DNA of 64,000 nt from Sipunculus nudus (Eukaryota > Annelida > Sipuncula > Golfingiida > Sipunculidae), in NCBI GenBank assembly GCA_026874595.1, contig CM049310.1, forward strand, positions 53,024,558-53,088,557, read 5' to 3'. The translations under genes and the position numbers were made by a program. Of this stretch, positions 48,462-61,579 are shown in pieces. Positions within the stretch are counted from its first letter, which is position 1. The number at the start of each line of letters is the position of its first letter. Under the pieces are notes generated by a model. The model had not been told where the DNA came from. It ran no database searches and saw only the letters and a program-made list of their open reading frames with translations.

Positions 48462-49074
48462 GAACCCTTTTTATTGCGTGTTCGTATGAGTTTTAGGACA
48501 GCCCAAGGGCAATACTCAAGCAATACCTGGAACCAATGCGGTTAATAACATACGATTATAAAACCTCACAGTTAATAATGAAACTAGGTACACGCCAGTA
48601 CCAGGGTTGAATGGAATCGATGGCACTATTTGAACCTTCGCACCTCCGTGACGGCATTATGTCTTAAATTCAGCCAAGCAAATTACTTTTTTAATAATTC
48701 ATGTGGAGCACATGCCGTGATATAGTGCCTGAACCCTAAACCGTCTGTATCATATATATTTGCTGGTACCAGACTGCTCGGACACCGACAAATGACCTGT
48801 AACTTAAATTTTCTTCCTCTCATTTTTAGTCCATGAATACTCAAAATTTAAGTCTCAAGGGAGGATATGTAGCATGTTCAGTGATATTAAATATTCATTA
48901 GGTCAGGCAACTTTTTCAGCGGTTTCCCATCTTATTTTTTCAACAAATGTAATACTAGTTAATTGAAAATCAGGCTACTCCCCTCGTATTACAATCTCTC
49001 CAGAAATATGCATTCGCAGGAATGCGGGCCTCCGCATTCACTTATTCCGCAAATATTGTTCAAACGTGCATATG
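48462..49074. other. Gene-free stretch
   Basis: Nothing recognisable. Confidence 0.3.
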
Positions 49075-49240
49075 TGACTGCACGTAAGTGTGCTTATAAC
49101 TGAAAATCCGTCCTGGATCCGGATCATGAGCCGGACCGTAACCAAAATCTGAAAATTTCATGGGATTCCGTGCATCATTGCGTGAGTTATGTTGTGAATA
49201 AACACACACACACACAACAACGGGAATAAACGCATACCTT
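49075..49240 (-). repeat. Dispersed repeat B, copy 2
   Basis: Inverted relative to the copies at 30945 and 62435. It has TTTCATGGGATTCCGTGC, ATTGCGTGAGTTATG and a (CA)n tract in the order expected of the reverse complement. Confidence 0.55.
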
Positions 49241-51690
49241 CCTGAGGCTGTTAAAGAAAATCATGTTACTCACCTTGTATTACAATCAAACAATGAGAAA
49301 AAGTAGGGACATATTAATTAATTCAGCACTAGGACAGTGGAAATGGTGCTATTTCTTATCAAACGAAAAGCTGTCAAAGTTGCTCCACTTTATTAATTGG
49401 CTCCAACCACAGGGAATAAGTTGAGGTGATTTGCCCGAGCCAGAGAGAAAATGAGAAGGAAACAGCCCTCGGCATTTACCCAGGGTTAGTTATGTGTTAA
49501 TGGCTGACAACTCCCACGCAAACAATTAAGGATGCTGCCAAATTTAAGTCTAATCAGAACAACAACAAACACACGCTGTACACGGAAAACGCACATAACA
49601 CAAAGTTTATCTATAATGAGCATATCGTTTAATTAAACGTGTCTACATAGCATAATCTCATTTTTTACACATTAAAAGTAAATTGCAAATAGCATTTCTC
49701 CTTGACAATGAAGTGAAGTTTTAAATGTAATCACAAAGAGATTTCTTAACTTCATGCTGAACTTTGTACCGGTATAAAATGAAACATAATTGACACATTA
49801 GATCAAAACATCAGGTAAGAGGCCACTTTAAACTTTCACAAATATTCTAACCATGTTAGCGCAAGTAAAATGTGTTCGTTTGTTTGAAGATTTGTAATCA
49901 TACAAACGACTGTTTAGTTATTTTTACCATTGACCCTGTCTTCCTAAAACACCTGCATGCACACATAGTTTGTGTCGTTCTATGTGATTCAGCGTCATTT
50001 ATATGATTCTATGATATTATTTACCTCAAACTAACATTCTCTGAGCAAATAAATAACAGTGAAACTTGGGAAATAAGGCTACCTGTGGGTCCTGCCAATT
50101 CACAGGTGTTTTTTTAGACAGGTCAGTTAAAACAAATGTGAATGTGTTCGGTTCAGTCAAGGGTGGTCATAATAGATCGTTTCCATTGTATATCACACTG
50201 ACATCATGCATCTGATTGCATTTTGGTCACACATCATGTTTCTTTTAACAAGCAGAATGACACATATTGCAGCGCATATCTCCGCCAAGGCAAAATGCTC
50301 CCAACCACCATTTAATATAGAGGCTCATATATAATAGAGGCTGCCTTGGCCATTGTCCCGCCTCTTCACAAAATGTCGCGGAGACAGTTTCAGTAAATGA
50401 ACGTCAAGATTAATTCAAGGATATAAATAACGTACACATAATGACATTTTTTAGGGGATTGTTGAGATGAATTTCAATTAGAAGACATATTGAGCTACAA
50501 AAATTAAGATATATCAGATCTTTAATGGACTTGCCCTAGGACAAATTAGTAAAATGTATATGAATTCCAATGTTAATTCAGACTGTGATTTGGACAATAG
50601 CGGTGCTGATAAGGTTGGATCCAGACATGTTGTATGTTCCATATATGTTGTATGTCTTGTGTAAGTATATTCTTGGACATCATCTATTTGATACCATGCA
50701 CTTCCATGGGTCAATTGTTTCTATGTATGAAAAAAAATATAGTAAATGCAGCCGTGAAATATGTTAGCGACATGGAAGATAAAAAAGCACTGTGCAGTAT
50801 GAGGACCCCGGCCGATTCTTACGGATACATTTGGATTTAAACCTAGTATAATGTATTCAGTAAGAAAGAGAGATGTTGATTGAAAATGGTATTCTTAAAA
50901 TAGTAACAACATTACGTTTACCCTAGAGCGAACTAATGATGTGTAATTTATGTTATAGAATATTTTGCGATATAGAAGAACATTTATCTATGAGTTGTTA
51001 GGGACTGATTAAATTGAGACTATAGTTTAGGCAAAATATGACAGAGGTATTTGATAATGTCCTAAGACGTAACTTAAGTAGAATGAACGACAGAGATATA
51101 ATAGTCATTCTACAAAGAACAGAATGGCAAAGATTACAATGTTATGAGGTTTAATGCTTTTATACGTGGAACAGCAAAATATGTATCAAGGGGATGGGAA
51201 ATAATGGATATATATATATATTGGTGTAATTTATATTATTGTCACGACAGTGAATGATTAATGTATCGGGCACCTGGCCAATGGTCGGTTGTTCTCTAAA
51301 AGCTGTGTTCTTGATAATTGTTTATTGTTATATGTATGGTGCCCCTGTGGAAAGGGAAATACAGATCAATCAATCAATCAAACAACCTATTTAGGAGGAG
51401 GTAAAAAAAGAATATTTGACAGGTGCGTCTTTGTGCTACAGATGTCAAAGCATATTGGAGACAAGGGATTCGATCAGCGTCCCATATTTTCCTTGACATA
51501 CAACACGGAATGGATATTTACGTAAAATTGTACCGAGTTTTTTTTCCTTTGAAGCTAAAACGCAGGAGATATATTGACAACTCAACGAAAAATGGATCGT
51601 TTGATGTCTGTGATTAAACGGACGTCGTCAGTCCAACTGATAGAGTATTTAATGACGGACAAACTACATGATGTCGTGTTAATATTCGTA
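49241..51690. other. Gene-free stretch
   Basis: AT-rich DNA with short frames only. I recognise no exon or repeat. Confidence 0.35.
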
Positions 51691-51696
51691 CAGCGG

Positions 51697-51864
51697 CGTC
51701 TCACACAAGGCTAAGAACACTGCTTTTAAGGTTTTTAATTATTTGACATGATCTGAATGTTTCGGCTCTTTTCATGGCAGCGTATCGCACAAGACTAAGA
51801 ACACTGCTTTTAAGGTGTCTAAAGAATTGACATACGTTGAATGCTGCTACTCTTTGATTGCCAT
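51697..51864 (+). repeat. 84-bp tandem duplication
   Basis: The block containing AAGAACACTGCTTTTAAGG (51713) recurs 84 bp later (51797). The flanking CGTCTCACACAAGG and CGTATCGCACAAGA copies are also offset by 84 bp. The second halves are diverged. Confidence 0.75.
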
Positions 51865-53618
51865 AAGTAGTGTTGTATGATATCCGGTAGGACCCCTTTG
51901 GGTTTTATACGTGTATGTCTCATTAAAATTCCTTTGAAAGCTGATATAATTTGCTGTAACTATGCATTATCTCTCCCCTTTTTAAATTCCAGATAGAAGA
52001 CAGACTCTTAGCTGTTAATAATTTAAACTAACTGGGTTGCTGAGTTTTGTACCTCCTTGTCTTTAAATTTTACGACTGGAAGGGAACGAAAAGGTTATAC
52101 ATATACCTTGGCCAATAAGGTATGTGGTTTACTAGGGTTTTCGAAGAACGAAGCGCCATGCAGCAGATCGGTGGTAAGGCAGAGGGAATGATTAGTGAAG
52201 GTTTACTCTATTCACGACGTTCATTGTACTGAACCTACTGCAAATAATTAGCATTTCTCTCTTTATCCGCGCAAACCTAAACAAACTACAATTTAAAATT
52301 CATGGAAAAAGCAAGAGACGGGGGGTTCATTTAGCTAATGGGTGCTTAATGAGCATACATCTTGTTTAATATTTACAAGTCGTACTGACAGGTACTATGG
52401 AAATGCATATATACCATGTTTCCACCTGCACACATTCAATTACTGCCACCGAAATGCCATACGTAAATAAAAGTACAGAGAGAGCATAATAAAGCGAAGT
52501 TACACATGAAATGTGAATACCAAGCATAAAGGGCCTTTTTAAGTTCACCATCACGAACTAGGACAACCAAAAATCCAATTTTGCAGCTGGGGCTGGGTTA
52601 TATGGACTACATGTGTTTCGAAAAGAACCGCAATCTCGATGGGCTTTCTCTAATGAGAAAGGGAGGTAGGGCAGAGCTGCTCGTCTAATCGGTCGCAGTA
52701 ATACTGAGTTGCCGCACGAAACTAAATTCTTTTGAAGACGAGTCGGTATACAGCGCCTTAAAAGGCTATTAAGGTACAGCTAAGTGCTAAGTAGCTATTA
52801 CTGCTGCTATTTCCACTGACTAACTGTGGTCGTGTTTAATTAACGGCAGACTCAGGCCCATACTGACACTACTACCACCACCACTGATACTAGTATTGTA
52901 TTTGCTGGGTTGATTTTGAGCATCTGCTTTAAAAAAAACTACCAGCATGGACTTTTTCTCTCAGAAGCACTGTTTGCAGTCTTATAAAAACAAACTGACA
53001 CCTGCGGGTTTCATGAATACATTTATTTCCTCGCAAATAATAAACTTGCATGGATAATTGATCAGACTGAAAGTTCCAAACTGTTCACTTGTGGAAAATA
53101 TTGTGGATAAAACTATTAAGGTTGGCAAAAAGGATGATATCCTATATCCTATGTTAAAACCATGACAGTCAAATGAAAAGCACACAAAATACAGTCTTGC
53201 ACAAGAAAAACATATATACAGCACCTGTTCATTTTTCGAACGGCATGCATATTAATACCCAGGTGTTGAATATCGGAATATTTTCCATTTTTATTCCTAA
53301 AGGTGTCACAACGGAAATAAGAAAATAATATTGATAACTTTTTCTTATTTCTTATCTTACCTATTGTTCGTCCTTCCGTTCGTCGTTAAATAGAACAAAT
53401 GAACAAAACCTCTCTCCTAGCTTGCCTGAAGCGACATGAATACTTCTCTAAAACCTACGCCATTACAGTTGTAACAACTAGATTTTCATACCTGTCCGTT
53501 AATAAAACATTAAAGGTGGTTGAAAGCAGAAAAAGGGAGATACATTGTGGTTCTTTATTTTCTTAACTATTTATCTTTAAAAATAAAACCTTTTCCTGAC
53601 AGATTAACTGCCTATTAA
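51865..53618. other. Gene-free stretch
   Basis: No coding region is supported. The small minus-strand frames at 52366-52554 and 52982-53224 are hydrophobic but without family features. Confidence 0.35.
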
Positions 53619-55064
53619 GGGCCCATCGAAACTGGTTTCGGTTTCGGCCACTTCACTTCCAAGAAACCGTTCACTTAATAATAGCGAAACCGAAACTGGT
53701 TTGGCGGTTTCGCCAAAACCGCCCACTCGGTAAATATAATCCAATAATGGCGGCGGTGGGCCAAAGTAGTGGAATTGTTTTAATTATTTTTAACTGATAC
53801 TGTTGGTGCCTATGGATGTTGATGCCTGTTAGAGTCAAATTAGCAATGATTGAGGTATAAACATTCTTTCGGAAGTGTTATATGTTCAATATTCCCTACC
53901 TTAACTCTGTATAGCTAACGATGAGACGCACATATCCTGTATGTCCATGTCGTTTGACACGTAATATGTTATAGAACACAGAGAAACAGTCTATTTTCAA
54001 TATAAATATTGTTACAGGTGCTCTTTGTATTGTGTGACACCGGCGTAACTCGTGTTGTAGTTGCACTCTCAGTTTAATCCGTAATGGTTGAACTCTCGTT
54101 GTCATGCTAGCTTGGGGCTTTCTCGCCTGGCCGGGCCGGGTCGGACTCACTTGTGGACCCTGGTATGTAGAGACACAGCGATGTTCTTCTAGATGATTCC
54201 TGTAACGCGTGCTTACTGTGTATTATGTTAGATCCTTTAGACTGTTCGAGAAGTGGAAAATTCTCGGCTTGGGGCAAGAAGTAATAAATAGGGGGCTGTG
54301 TTTTAGAGCCGGGAGAGAGGTGAAGAAATTTCCGGCGGGCACAGACGTGTTTATGTCAGTTTGTGGGACCTGTCCGATTATCCAGTAAATTCTACTATTA
54401 CTAACTCTATATAATTTGGTGCTGCCTGCCTCAAGTTTACTTGCTGGATTGTTACAGATGCTTTACATTGGACTGTTATTCTCCGAGAGAGTTTGTGTGG
54501 ACTTTTCATCCGGCATATACATTAAAAAGGACTTACCGTTGTGACAGTGGTGGTATCCAGGTACTGTGCACTTTGTTTATTTTTCTGTGTGATTGTATTG
54601 ATTTGCTGTTATACTATGTCATTGTATTGATTTACTGTATTGTAATGTTAGGGTTGTTTTAAGAATAAATTATAGTTATTTGTTAACAAAAAACCACTGA
54701 CTTCTTTATTCATTCCCCTAGACATTTCACGCCGCCTAGTGTTACAGAATCGGATTTTTTTATCTCTTTGACAAAATTTATGTTCATCACGCATACGTGA
54801 TCTGTTGATATTAGGTTCCGTAACAATATAAATTGGCCCGTCACAATTAATAATGCTCTAACTTGGTCTCAAAGTGCCCAGGCATTGATCTCTATCTTTT
54901 GATAATATTTTCACAATTACTTCATTTAATTATACTAAATAATTTACGATGTTATCATGATTTGTCTATTAAAACCGAAACCGTCCACTTATAATTACAA
55001 AGCGAAACCATACAAAACCGGTTTTCCCAAAACCTAAATCAGTTTCGAATTTTTGAGTGGGCCC
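53619..55064. mobile_element. TIR element split by a solo LTR
   Basis: The left end GGGCCCATCGAAACTGG and the right end (inverted) GGGCCCACTC, then CGAAACTGATTTAGG, are imperfect inverted repeats. The arms are full of AAACCG/CGGTTT words (ACCGAAACTGGTTTGGCGG on the left, AAACCGGTTTTCCC on the right). Removing the inserted LTR (54010-54825) and one ATAT leaves about 626 bp, non-coding. The target duplication was not resolved. Confidence 0.65.
54010..54825 (+). mobile_element. Solo LTR, copy 3
   Basis: 816 bp from TGTTACAGGTGC to TTCCGTAACA, with ATAT on both sides (54006-54009 and 54826-54829). It has AATAAATAGGGGGC near 54283 in the TATA-box position and AATAAATTATAG near 54664. It sits inside the TIR element, so that element is older. 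Confidence 0.85.
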
Positions 55065-58000
55065 CAAGTTTAAAAAAAATTAGTAGCGTCACCTGCTGGC
55101 GATTTTTTTTGGTCCGTTATATTGTTATATCTCATATGATAGAGTTTTACCTGATGTTTCACTGCGAGGTTTCTTTATGAGTTTGTTGCTTGTATTAACT
55201 CTTAGTAGTTTTTCACCTGACAACCCTGTAATACTGGATCACAGGACCCGAATGGTGCGTAATGGGCATGCTCATTGATAAGGTCTGTTAAAACTCGTAA
55301 ATAACAATTTCTGCGGCCTTAACCTGTACATATATAAAAGTAAGAGTTCGTTATGGCAGATGTGTAGAATCGAGGTTATAATTTCTTACAATATGAGGTA
55401 CTGTTTTATTTCTTGAGTTTCATTTTGAGGGATGCTATTTTCTTAGTTGCAGACCAGCAGATTCATCATCAGGTAATATAAATACTTTCGCGGGTCGTAC
55501 CACTTGCTAGGATTTCACGGAATTTCTAATCCGCGTTGTGTTCATGTTTTTGCCAGTGAAAACATCCAGTACGTTTAATCTAATGTTTGGGTTTATACAG
55601 TGACTGCTTAATCCCTTTTCTCTTCTGTGGAATATCTATCGATTTTGTCTGTCTTGGTTTTAACATTTAATAAATATATGCTCTAATCTATTTCTTTTTA
55701 TTTCTCTCATTTATGTTCAATTAAAACAAACTTTTAAAATGGATCAAATCATTAGTGCACGATTATTTCACAAATGAGATAAATGTGAAAATATGGAAGC
55801 GGATTCTCAAGGTAGATTCTCAAGGACACGATTTCATTTATTCCCAGCTGTACCCAGCTGTCGGTATATTGCCTACTGCAGATAAATAATGGAATGGATA
55901 TTCTGAAGTGAATATCGCACACTCGCTGGCTTAGTTCAGTCACAAAAATTACATTTCCTATGTTTAGTACACGTTGGTGAGCCAGTAGGAGGATACAGCT
56001 AACGTGTGACATTAATTAAGATAATCAAGAAATTATTATGTGCTTTAACAGCCTCCCTCTTTGGTCCATAACAAAGGGTATTTGTAAAGTGTGAATATAA
56101 TAGCAGTAATCGGTATTTATGGGAAGGGTATAATTCAATTACGTTCTTAATTAATTTATCTGAATCACAAAAAGATAACTCTTGTATCTTTCAATCCATG
56201 GATGAAGAAACTAATTTATACATTGAGGCACCCGCCACAAGCTCTTGACCCAATGTATTCAAAGGCGATCGATATTACAAGCAGCAATTTGCTCCTCCCC
56301 CTGTTACAGGTAACCGGCCTTCCCACTAATTATCTCCCCTAAAACATAGGCGGAAACATTTGTTTTCGGCATTATTATCATTATTCGCCATTATTATTCC
56401 GCCACTTTTTTCTTCTGATTATTCATACTTACTGAAGATATACCCTACTGTAATCCGACTAATTTGACCCAGTTTCATTGACCTTGACCCATTTTTCAAG
56501 GTCACAGGGGTCAAACATCCCAAATAATATTTGATTCCGATCCTTACCTAGGGTTGAGCATTAAAATCACTCACGTGGAACCATATGATATCGTTGAATG
56601 CACTTTTCAGTTAGGCTACGTTTCCGCATAATCTATATCACTTAGAAAGTTTAAACAGGTATATGCCCTTTACAACGTAGGAGTGCAAAAGCAATTTTCT
56701 TAGCGATATATAAAAATAGTTTAGGAATAATATGCACATTACGAAAATGTGACGTCAGCATTTTTAGCTCATCTATAGAAAACACAAGACCAAATTTAAT
56801 TTGTTTTACATAACTATACTTGTTCCTAACTGTCAGAGGTCAATAAAAGTTAGTTCAGTGGGAGATTCGGTGATAGGGAGTTAATGGAGCGGAGTGGGGC
56901 GGGGGGGGGGGGGGACAGGTGGAGATGCGTGACTATCCTGTGACAGTTACAAGAATCCTTGTTAAACTTGATTCCGTTACTTTGACCACAATTCCATTTG
57001 ACTTATGTTATAATGAGCTCCAAATAAGGCTTAACAACTTTCTACTTTGCTTCTTCCATTCTTGTTCTCATTTAGCACTAAATAAAAGCTTGAGTGGATG
57101 GAAACGGTACATTATAACGATTTGAACCCAAACCTTTTAATGTCACGATTAAGCAGTCTGACAGTCCAACAACTCGACCACAGGTGTAGCGATTTAAGAT
57201 TACCCCGGGGGTAATCGAATTGAGTTTACAGGGGGTAACCTAAAATCTTTACATCGGAACAGGTTGCCATAAGGTATATTTACAGGTCCAACAGATAGGT
57301 TCACATTAATTTGTAAGAAGATAAAACGGTCTATAATTATAGAGGAATGGTCGCTCAGCAAGGTATTTAAACCATGCCGACAAGAATAGAACGCACACGC
57401 TATATGCCACCTATCTTACTATTGGGGCTACCGACATATCGTCTTACTTTACCACAACCATGCATATATCAAATATCAACGAAAACAAGACTAAAACTAC
57501 GCACTTATTTATCCTTAATTATGCTGGGCAGAGAGTGTTTTCAGACCAAGATAATACGGTTGATCTATAACTCCAAGTAGGGTACAGTCCTTGGACTGCC
57601 CATCATAAATCTTTCACATGAAGTCTTTTTGTCACGGTCACTAACCTCACTAGAAGCTTCCACAGAGGCTGAGCCGTTGTGCTCAGAGATTCGTCCTTCA
57701 AATCTTCAGTATATTGGGCCAAGAATGGGTCAAGACGAAATGGAGGGAGACTTAAAAAATGTATCATTTTCATAATTCTGCATGAGAAAAAAAGTAGGAA
57801 ATAATTAATCGTCAAGCATTACACGGATTAGGATCCCCTCATTTTAAATATTCGTTTTGCTAATTTTCCATTCAAGATCTAAATCACCAATATCGTTTAC
57901 AATTAACATTACGTACTGAAAAGCATATATATGAACCAGCCTTAACACGGAACGGTCATTTCTTTGACCTTCAAGTGATTTTTCCCTGTGGACTGTCTAT

Positions 58001-59228
58001 ACAGGTTTCCGATTCAGCTTGAAAGTGGCTCAATGTAAATATTAAATTATACCTGGCAATTAAGGCTAACATGAAATTACATCGAAGGTGCTGTTATAAT
58101 ATACTATAAATGCATATCTTTATCGGAACCAGTAGTTACACAGCTTATAATACCTACTCAGTTATCGCACTATTGCAATCAAAGATAAAATCTTTTATTA
58201 GTAAAACAAATATGTATATGGTTATAATTTCGCAATGTCACATGAGCATTGATTTCATGAGACGCAGACATTGTTTTTCGATACCTAATCAAGTACAACA
58301 CAGAAACCTACTATTTTCAATTATTGCTTGCTCCGTTTTTGTGGTGGAACAACCGCTGCTGAGGACTGGACCATGTTATTAATTAAACCTTCATACGGTG
58401 ACCCCTTTCTATTGGCAGTTTACTGATAAATAAGTGTCAACTCAACATCGGCACAGATTATTTATTCATTTGAGGGGAAAGGTGGCTAAATATTATTTGC
58501 AATCACTCAAAATATTTTTAATTGCCTCATCAAATATTAAACACTGTTAAAAATAATATTGCACAAAATCTATCGTGTGTAAATGTTAAGAACAATAGTA
58601 AAACTTCCATCTATACACTGAGTGGATCATTTTATTTTACATATATTTATAATAATACGTCATAAAGGCAAGCCATCACTTTCACACCGCATGGACTAGT
58701 GAATTAGAGTTTGATAAATGCATTGGTAGTTTGATTTCTGTAAGAGGATGCGACGCACAGAAAGATGCCCGATACGCCAGTCACAAGAGCAAATCAACCA
58801 ATAGATGACCCCGATCTCCTACCCGGCAACTAACCCCTGTAGACCTACTTAGATTAACCGCACAATAAACATGTCACAACCTTTATCCGACAACCCACAG
58901 GGGTGTATTTAAGACCAAGTGATATATTTTGTTGATATAAATCAACACATATATTTGTTTCGATTCAGCTGTCTCAGCAATGCAGGGTTTGAAGATAAAT
59001 TGGCGATCAACGTTACCGCCTAGTTGTCAGATTTTCAGAACACTCAATGACTCACAGAGTTATGTTGCTTTTATTCTTGGCAAATGGTTCCAGTGAGGCA
59101 ATCTTTTAAAATCAGACACCGTTCAATATGCTAGTATCAGCAGGTGTAAAAAAACCGCAAACCGAAAAAAATAACTTGCATGCAGTGGTTTCAGCACTGA
59201 TTTTCACTGCTAAATATAATAATTTTGA

Positions 59229-59230
<2 letters not shown>
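55065..59230. other. Gene-free stretch
   Basis: Holds a small imperfect palindrome (57186-57252), a G run at about 56898-56914, and a single TTTTTCAAGGTCACAGGGGTC motif near 56503 like those in the composite repeat at 20.5-22.5 kb. Short frames show no family features. Confidence 0.35.
57186..57252. repeat. Imperfect palindrome
   Basis: The left arm GTAGCGATTTAAGATTACCC (57186-57205) and the right arm, inverted as GTAAAGATTTTAGGTTACCC, match at about 16 of 20 positions around a 26-bp loop. Confidence 0.6.
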
Positions 59231-59286
<56 letters not shown>

Positions 59287-59290
59287 GTAT
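59231..59290. repeat. (AT)n microsatellite
   Basis: About 22 AT units followed by interrupted AT-rich sequence. Overlapping YIYIYI frames are artefacts of it. Confidence 0.95.
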
Positions 59291-59667
59291 ATTTATTATA
59301 TATATTTAATTTATATTCCTCTCCTATTACTTTTTGGTATATGGTATATATCTTGTAATGGAGGCGACCCAATGGTAGTTGTGTGCGAACATGATAGGGG
59401 CATTGACTTTGCACGAACCGTCGGCGTTGAAGGCTCCTGACTTGGTCTCGAATGCTCCTATAAAACGGCTGGTGCCTCAAGATTTAACTGAAGAAGCACA
59501 TCGTCTTGATATTAAGTGTCGAAACGAATTAGTTTCCACCAGATATTTTCGTTGCGTCAATATTTCTTTCTTCTCACTCAGACTATTAATCCAAGGGCAC
59601 AATGGGGAAAAGAAGTTTTCCATGGATTCTGCTGGAAACAAGCCAATGATATGGTTATTAAGTTATT

Positions 59668-59669
<2 letters not shown>
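59291..59669. other. Short stretch with unrecognised open frames
   Basis: Overlapping plus-strand frames (59379-59669 and 59516-59803) have mixed composition (for example LVPQDLTEEAHRLDIKCRNE), but I see no start context, splice sites or family match. I leave it uncalled. Confidence 0.2.

Positions 59670-59745
<76 letters not shown>
59670..59745. repeat. (CA)n(TA)n microsatellite, LTR target
   Basis: About 17 CA and 17 TA units run up to the LTR at 59746. The (AT)n continues after the LTR at 61523-61577, so the LTR split the tract. Confidence 0.95.
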
Positions 59746-61518
59746 TGTTACGATAACTAATAACAACAGATCACGTAGTCATGACGAGCATAAATTTTGT
59801 TAAGGAGATAAAAAATTCAGATTCTGTAACACTAGGCAGCGTGAAATGTCTAGGGGAATGAATAAAAAAGTCAGTTTTTTGCTAACAAATAATGATAATT
59901 TCTTTGTAAAACAATCCTAACCTTACACTAAATCAATACAATTATACAGTATAACAACAGTATAACAGTACATCAATACAATTACACAGTATAAAAAAAT
60001 TAAGTGTACAGTACCAGAGTGTCCGGATCCTAGGCTTTGATTCTGGATATCACTACTGGCACAGCTCAACAAATTCTTTAAAACATATAATCCAGATGAA
60101 CAGTTCACGTAAATCTTCTCAGAGAATAATAGTCCAATGTAATCACGAAATCAATCTGTTGTAATCCACAAGTGAAGTTCTGGCAATAATCCAAAAAACT
60201 GAAGACTGAATAAAATCTGTTACAAAGTTCGAAGAATATCTATAAGTGCCGCAATTATCGGAAAGGTCCACAAACTGACTCACACTCGTCCGTGTCCGCT
60301 GGAATATTTCTCTCTCTCTTCTCCCTCGACTCTAAACACAGTCCCTATTTATAACTTTTTTATCCAAAAGTATTCGAAAATGGAAAATCCCAAAGAACAA
60401 TACACACGTTACAGGAACAGACTTGAAACACCTAGAACAAAGAACGCTGTGTTTCTACTGTTACGGAACCTTAAAACAACAGATCACGTAGTCGTGACGA
60501 GCATAAATTTTGTCAAGGAGATAAAAAAAATCAGATTCTGTAAAACTAGGCAGCATGAAATGTCTAGGGGAATGAATAAAGAAGGCAGTGTTTTTTTTTT
60601 GTTAACAAATAACTATAATTTATTCTTAAAACAACCCTAACATTACAATACACTTAATCAATACAATAACACAGTACAACAACAGTATAACAGCAAATCA
60701 ATATAATCACACATCATAATAAACAAAGTGCACAGTACCTGGATACCACCACTGTCACAGCGACAATTCCTTTAAAATGTATAAAGCGGATTAACAGTTC
60801 ACACAAATCTTCTCAGAGAATAACAGTCCAGGGTAATCACAAAATCAATCTACTGTTATCCAAAGTGAAATCCTGGCAGTGACCCGAAAGGCAAACTGAA
60901 GACAATATAAAATCCGTCACAAATTTTGAGGAAAATCTATAATTGCCGCACTTATCGGAAAAGGTCCACAACTGACTTACACGCTTCTGTGTCCGCTTGA
61001 ATATTTCTCTCCTCTCCTTTGCTCTAAAACATAGCCCCTATTTATAGCTTCTCATCTCAAGCCATGAACTTTCCATTTCCCGAACAATCTAAAGAACAAT
61101 ACATATTACACAGTACACACGCGTTACAGGAAACATCTAGAACAAGAATGCTGTGTTTCTACATGTCAGGGTTCACACGTGAGCCTGCCCGGCTCGGCCA
61201 GGCGAGAGAGCCCCAGACTAGCATGACCGCTGACTACACGTGAGACCTGGCGCGTGGGCCGGGCTATGCTGTCATGGCAACGGCCAATGCTAGCGCTGCA
61301 CATACGCAAACAATAAGAGACATCTGCAACACTACACTTAAGACCCCACACGTGGGCCAGGCCAACTAGCACGTCTCCCATGGCAACGAGCTATGCTTGC
61401 GCTACACGAATCAGAATGTCCAAAGACACAAGTCATATAACACTCCTGTGCACAATAAACCAGGGCCTGGCTAACACGAATCAGAATGTCAACAGCGCAC
61501 AATAAAAGAGACACCTGT

Positions 61519-61522
<4 letters not shown>
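59746..61522 (-). mobile_element. Solo LTR, copy 4 (outer, interrupted)
   Basis: The outer LTR is split by copy 5. Its parts are 59746-60458 and 61336-61522 (61332-61335 being the second copy of CTAC). The left terminus is TGTTACGATAAC and the right terminus CACCTGTAACA; ATAT lies on both sides within one (AT)n tract. The promoter-like TATAAATAGGG (inverted) lies near 60345-60355. The join after removing copy 5 reads TTTCTAC|ACTTAAGACC, matching the uninterrupted text in copy 1 (TTTCTACACTTCAGACC near 34896-34912). Confidence 0.85.
60459..61331 (-). mobile_element. Solo LTR, copy 5 (inner, nested)
   Basis: 873 bp from TGTTACGGAACC to CATCTGCAACA, flanked by CTAC on both sides (60455-60458 and 61332-61335). 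The right terminus has GCAACA instead of GTAACA, a single change from the family. It inserted into copy 4, so the family was active in at least two waves. Confidence 0.88.

Positions 61523-61577
<55 letters not shown>
61523..61577. repeat. (AT)n microsatellite
   Basis: About 27 AT units, the right half of the tract split by the outer LTR. Confidence 0.95.

Positions 61578-61579
<2 letters not shown>

Noticed and set aside
59379-59669. Plus-strand frame with balanced composition (PQDLTEEAHRLDIKCRNE)
   Set aside because: No start context, no splice sites and no recognisable family, and it lies between microsatellites beside nested LTRs.
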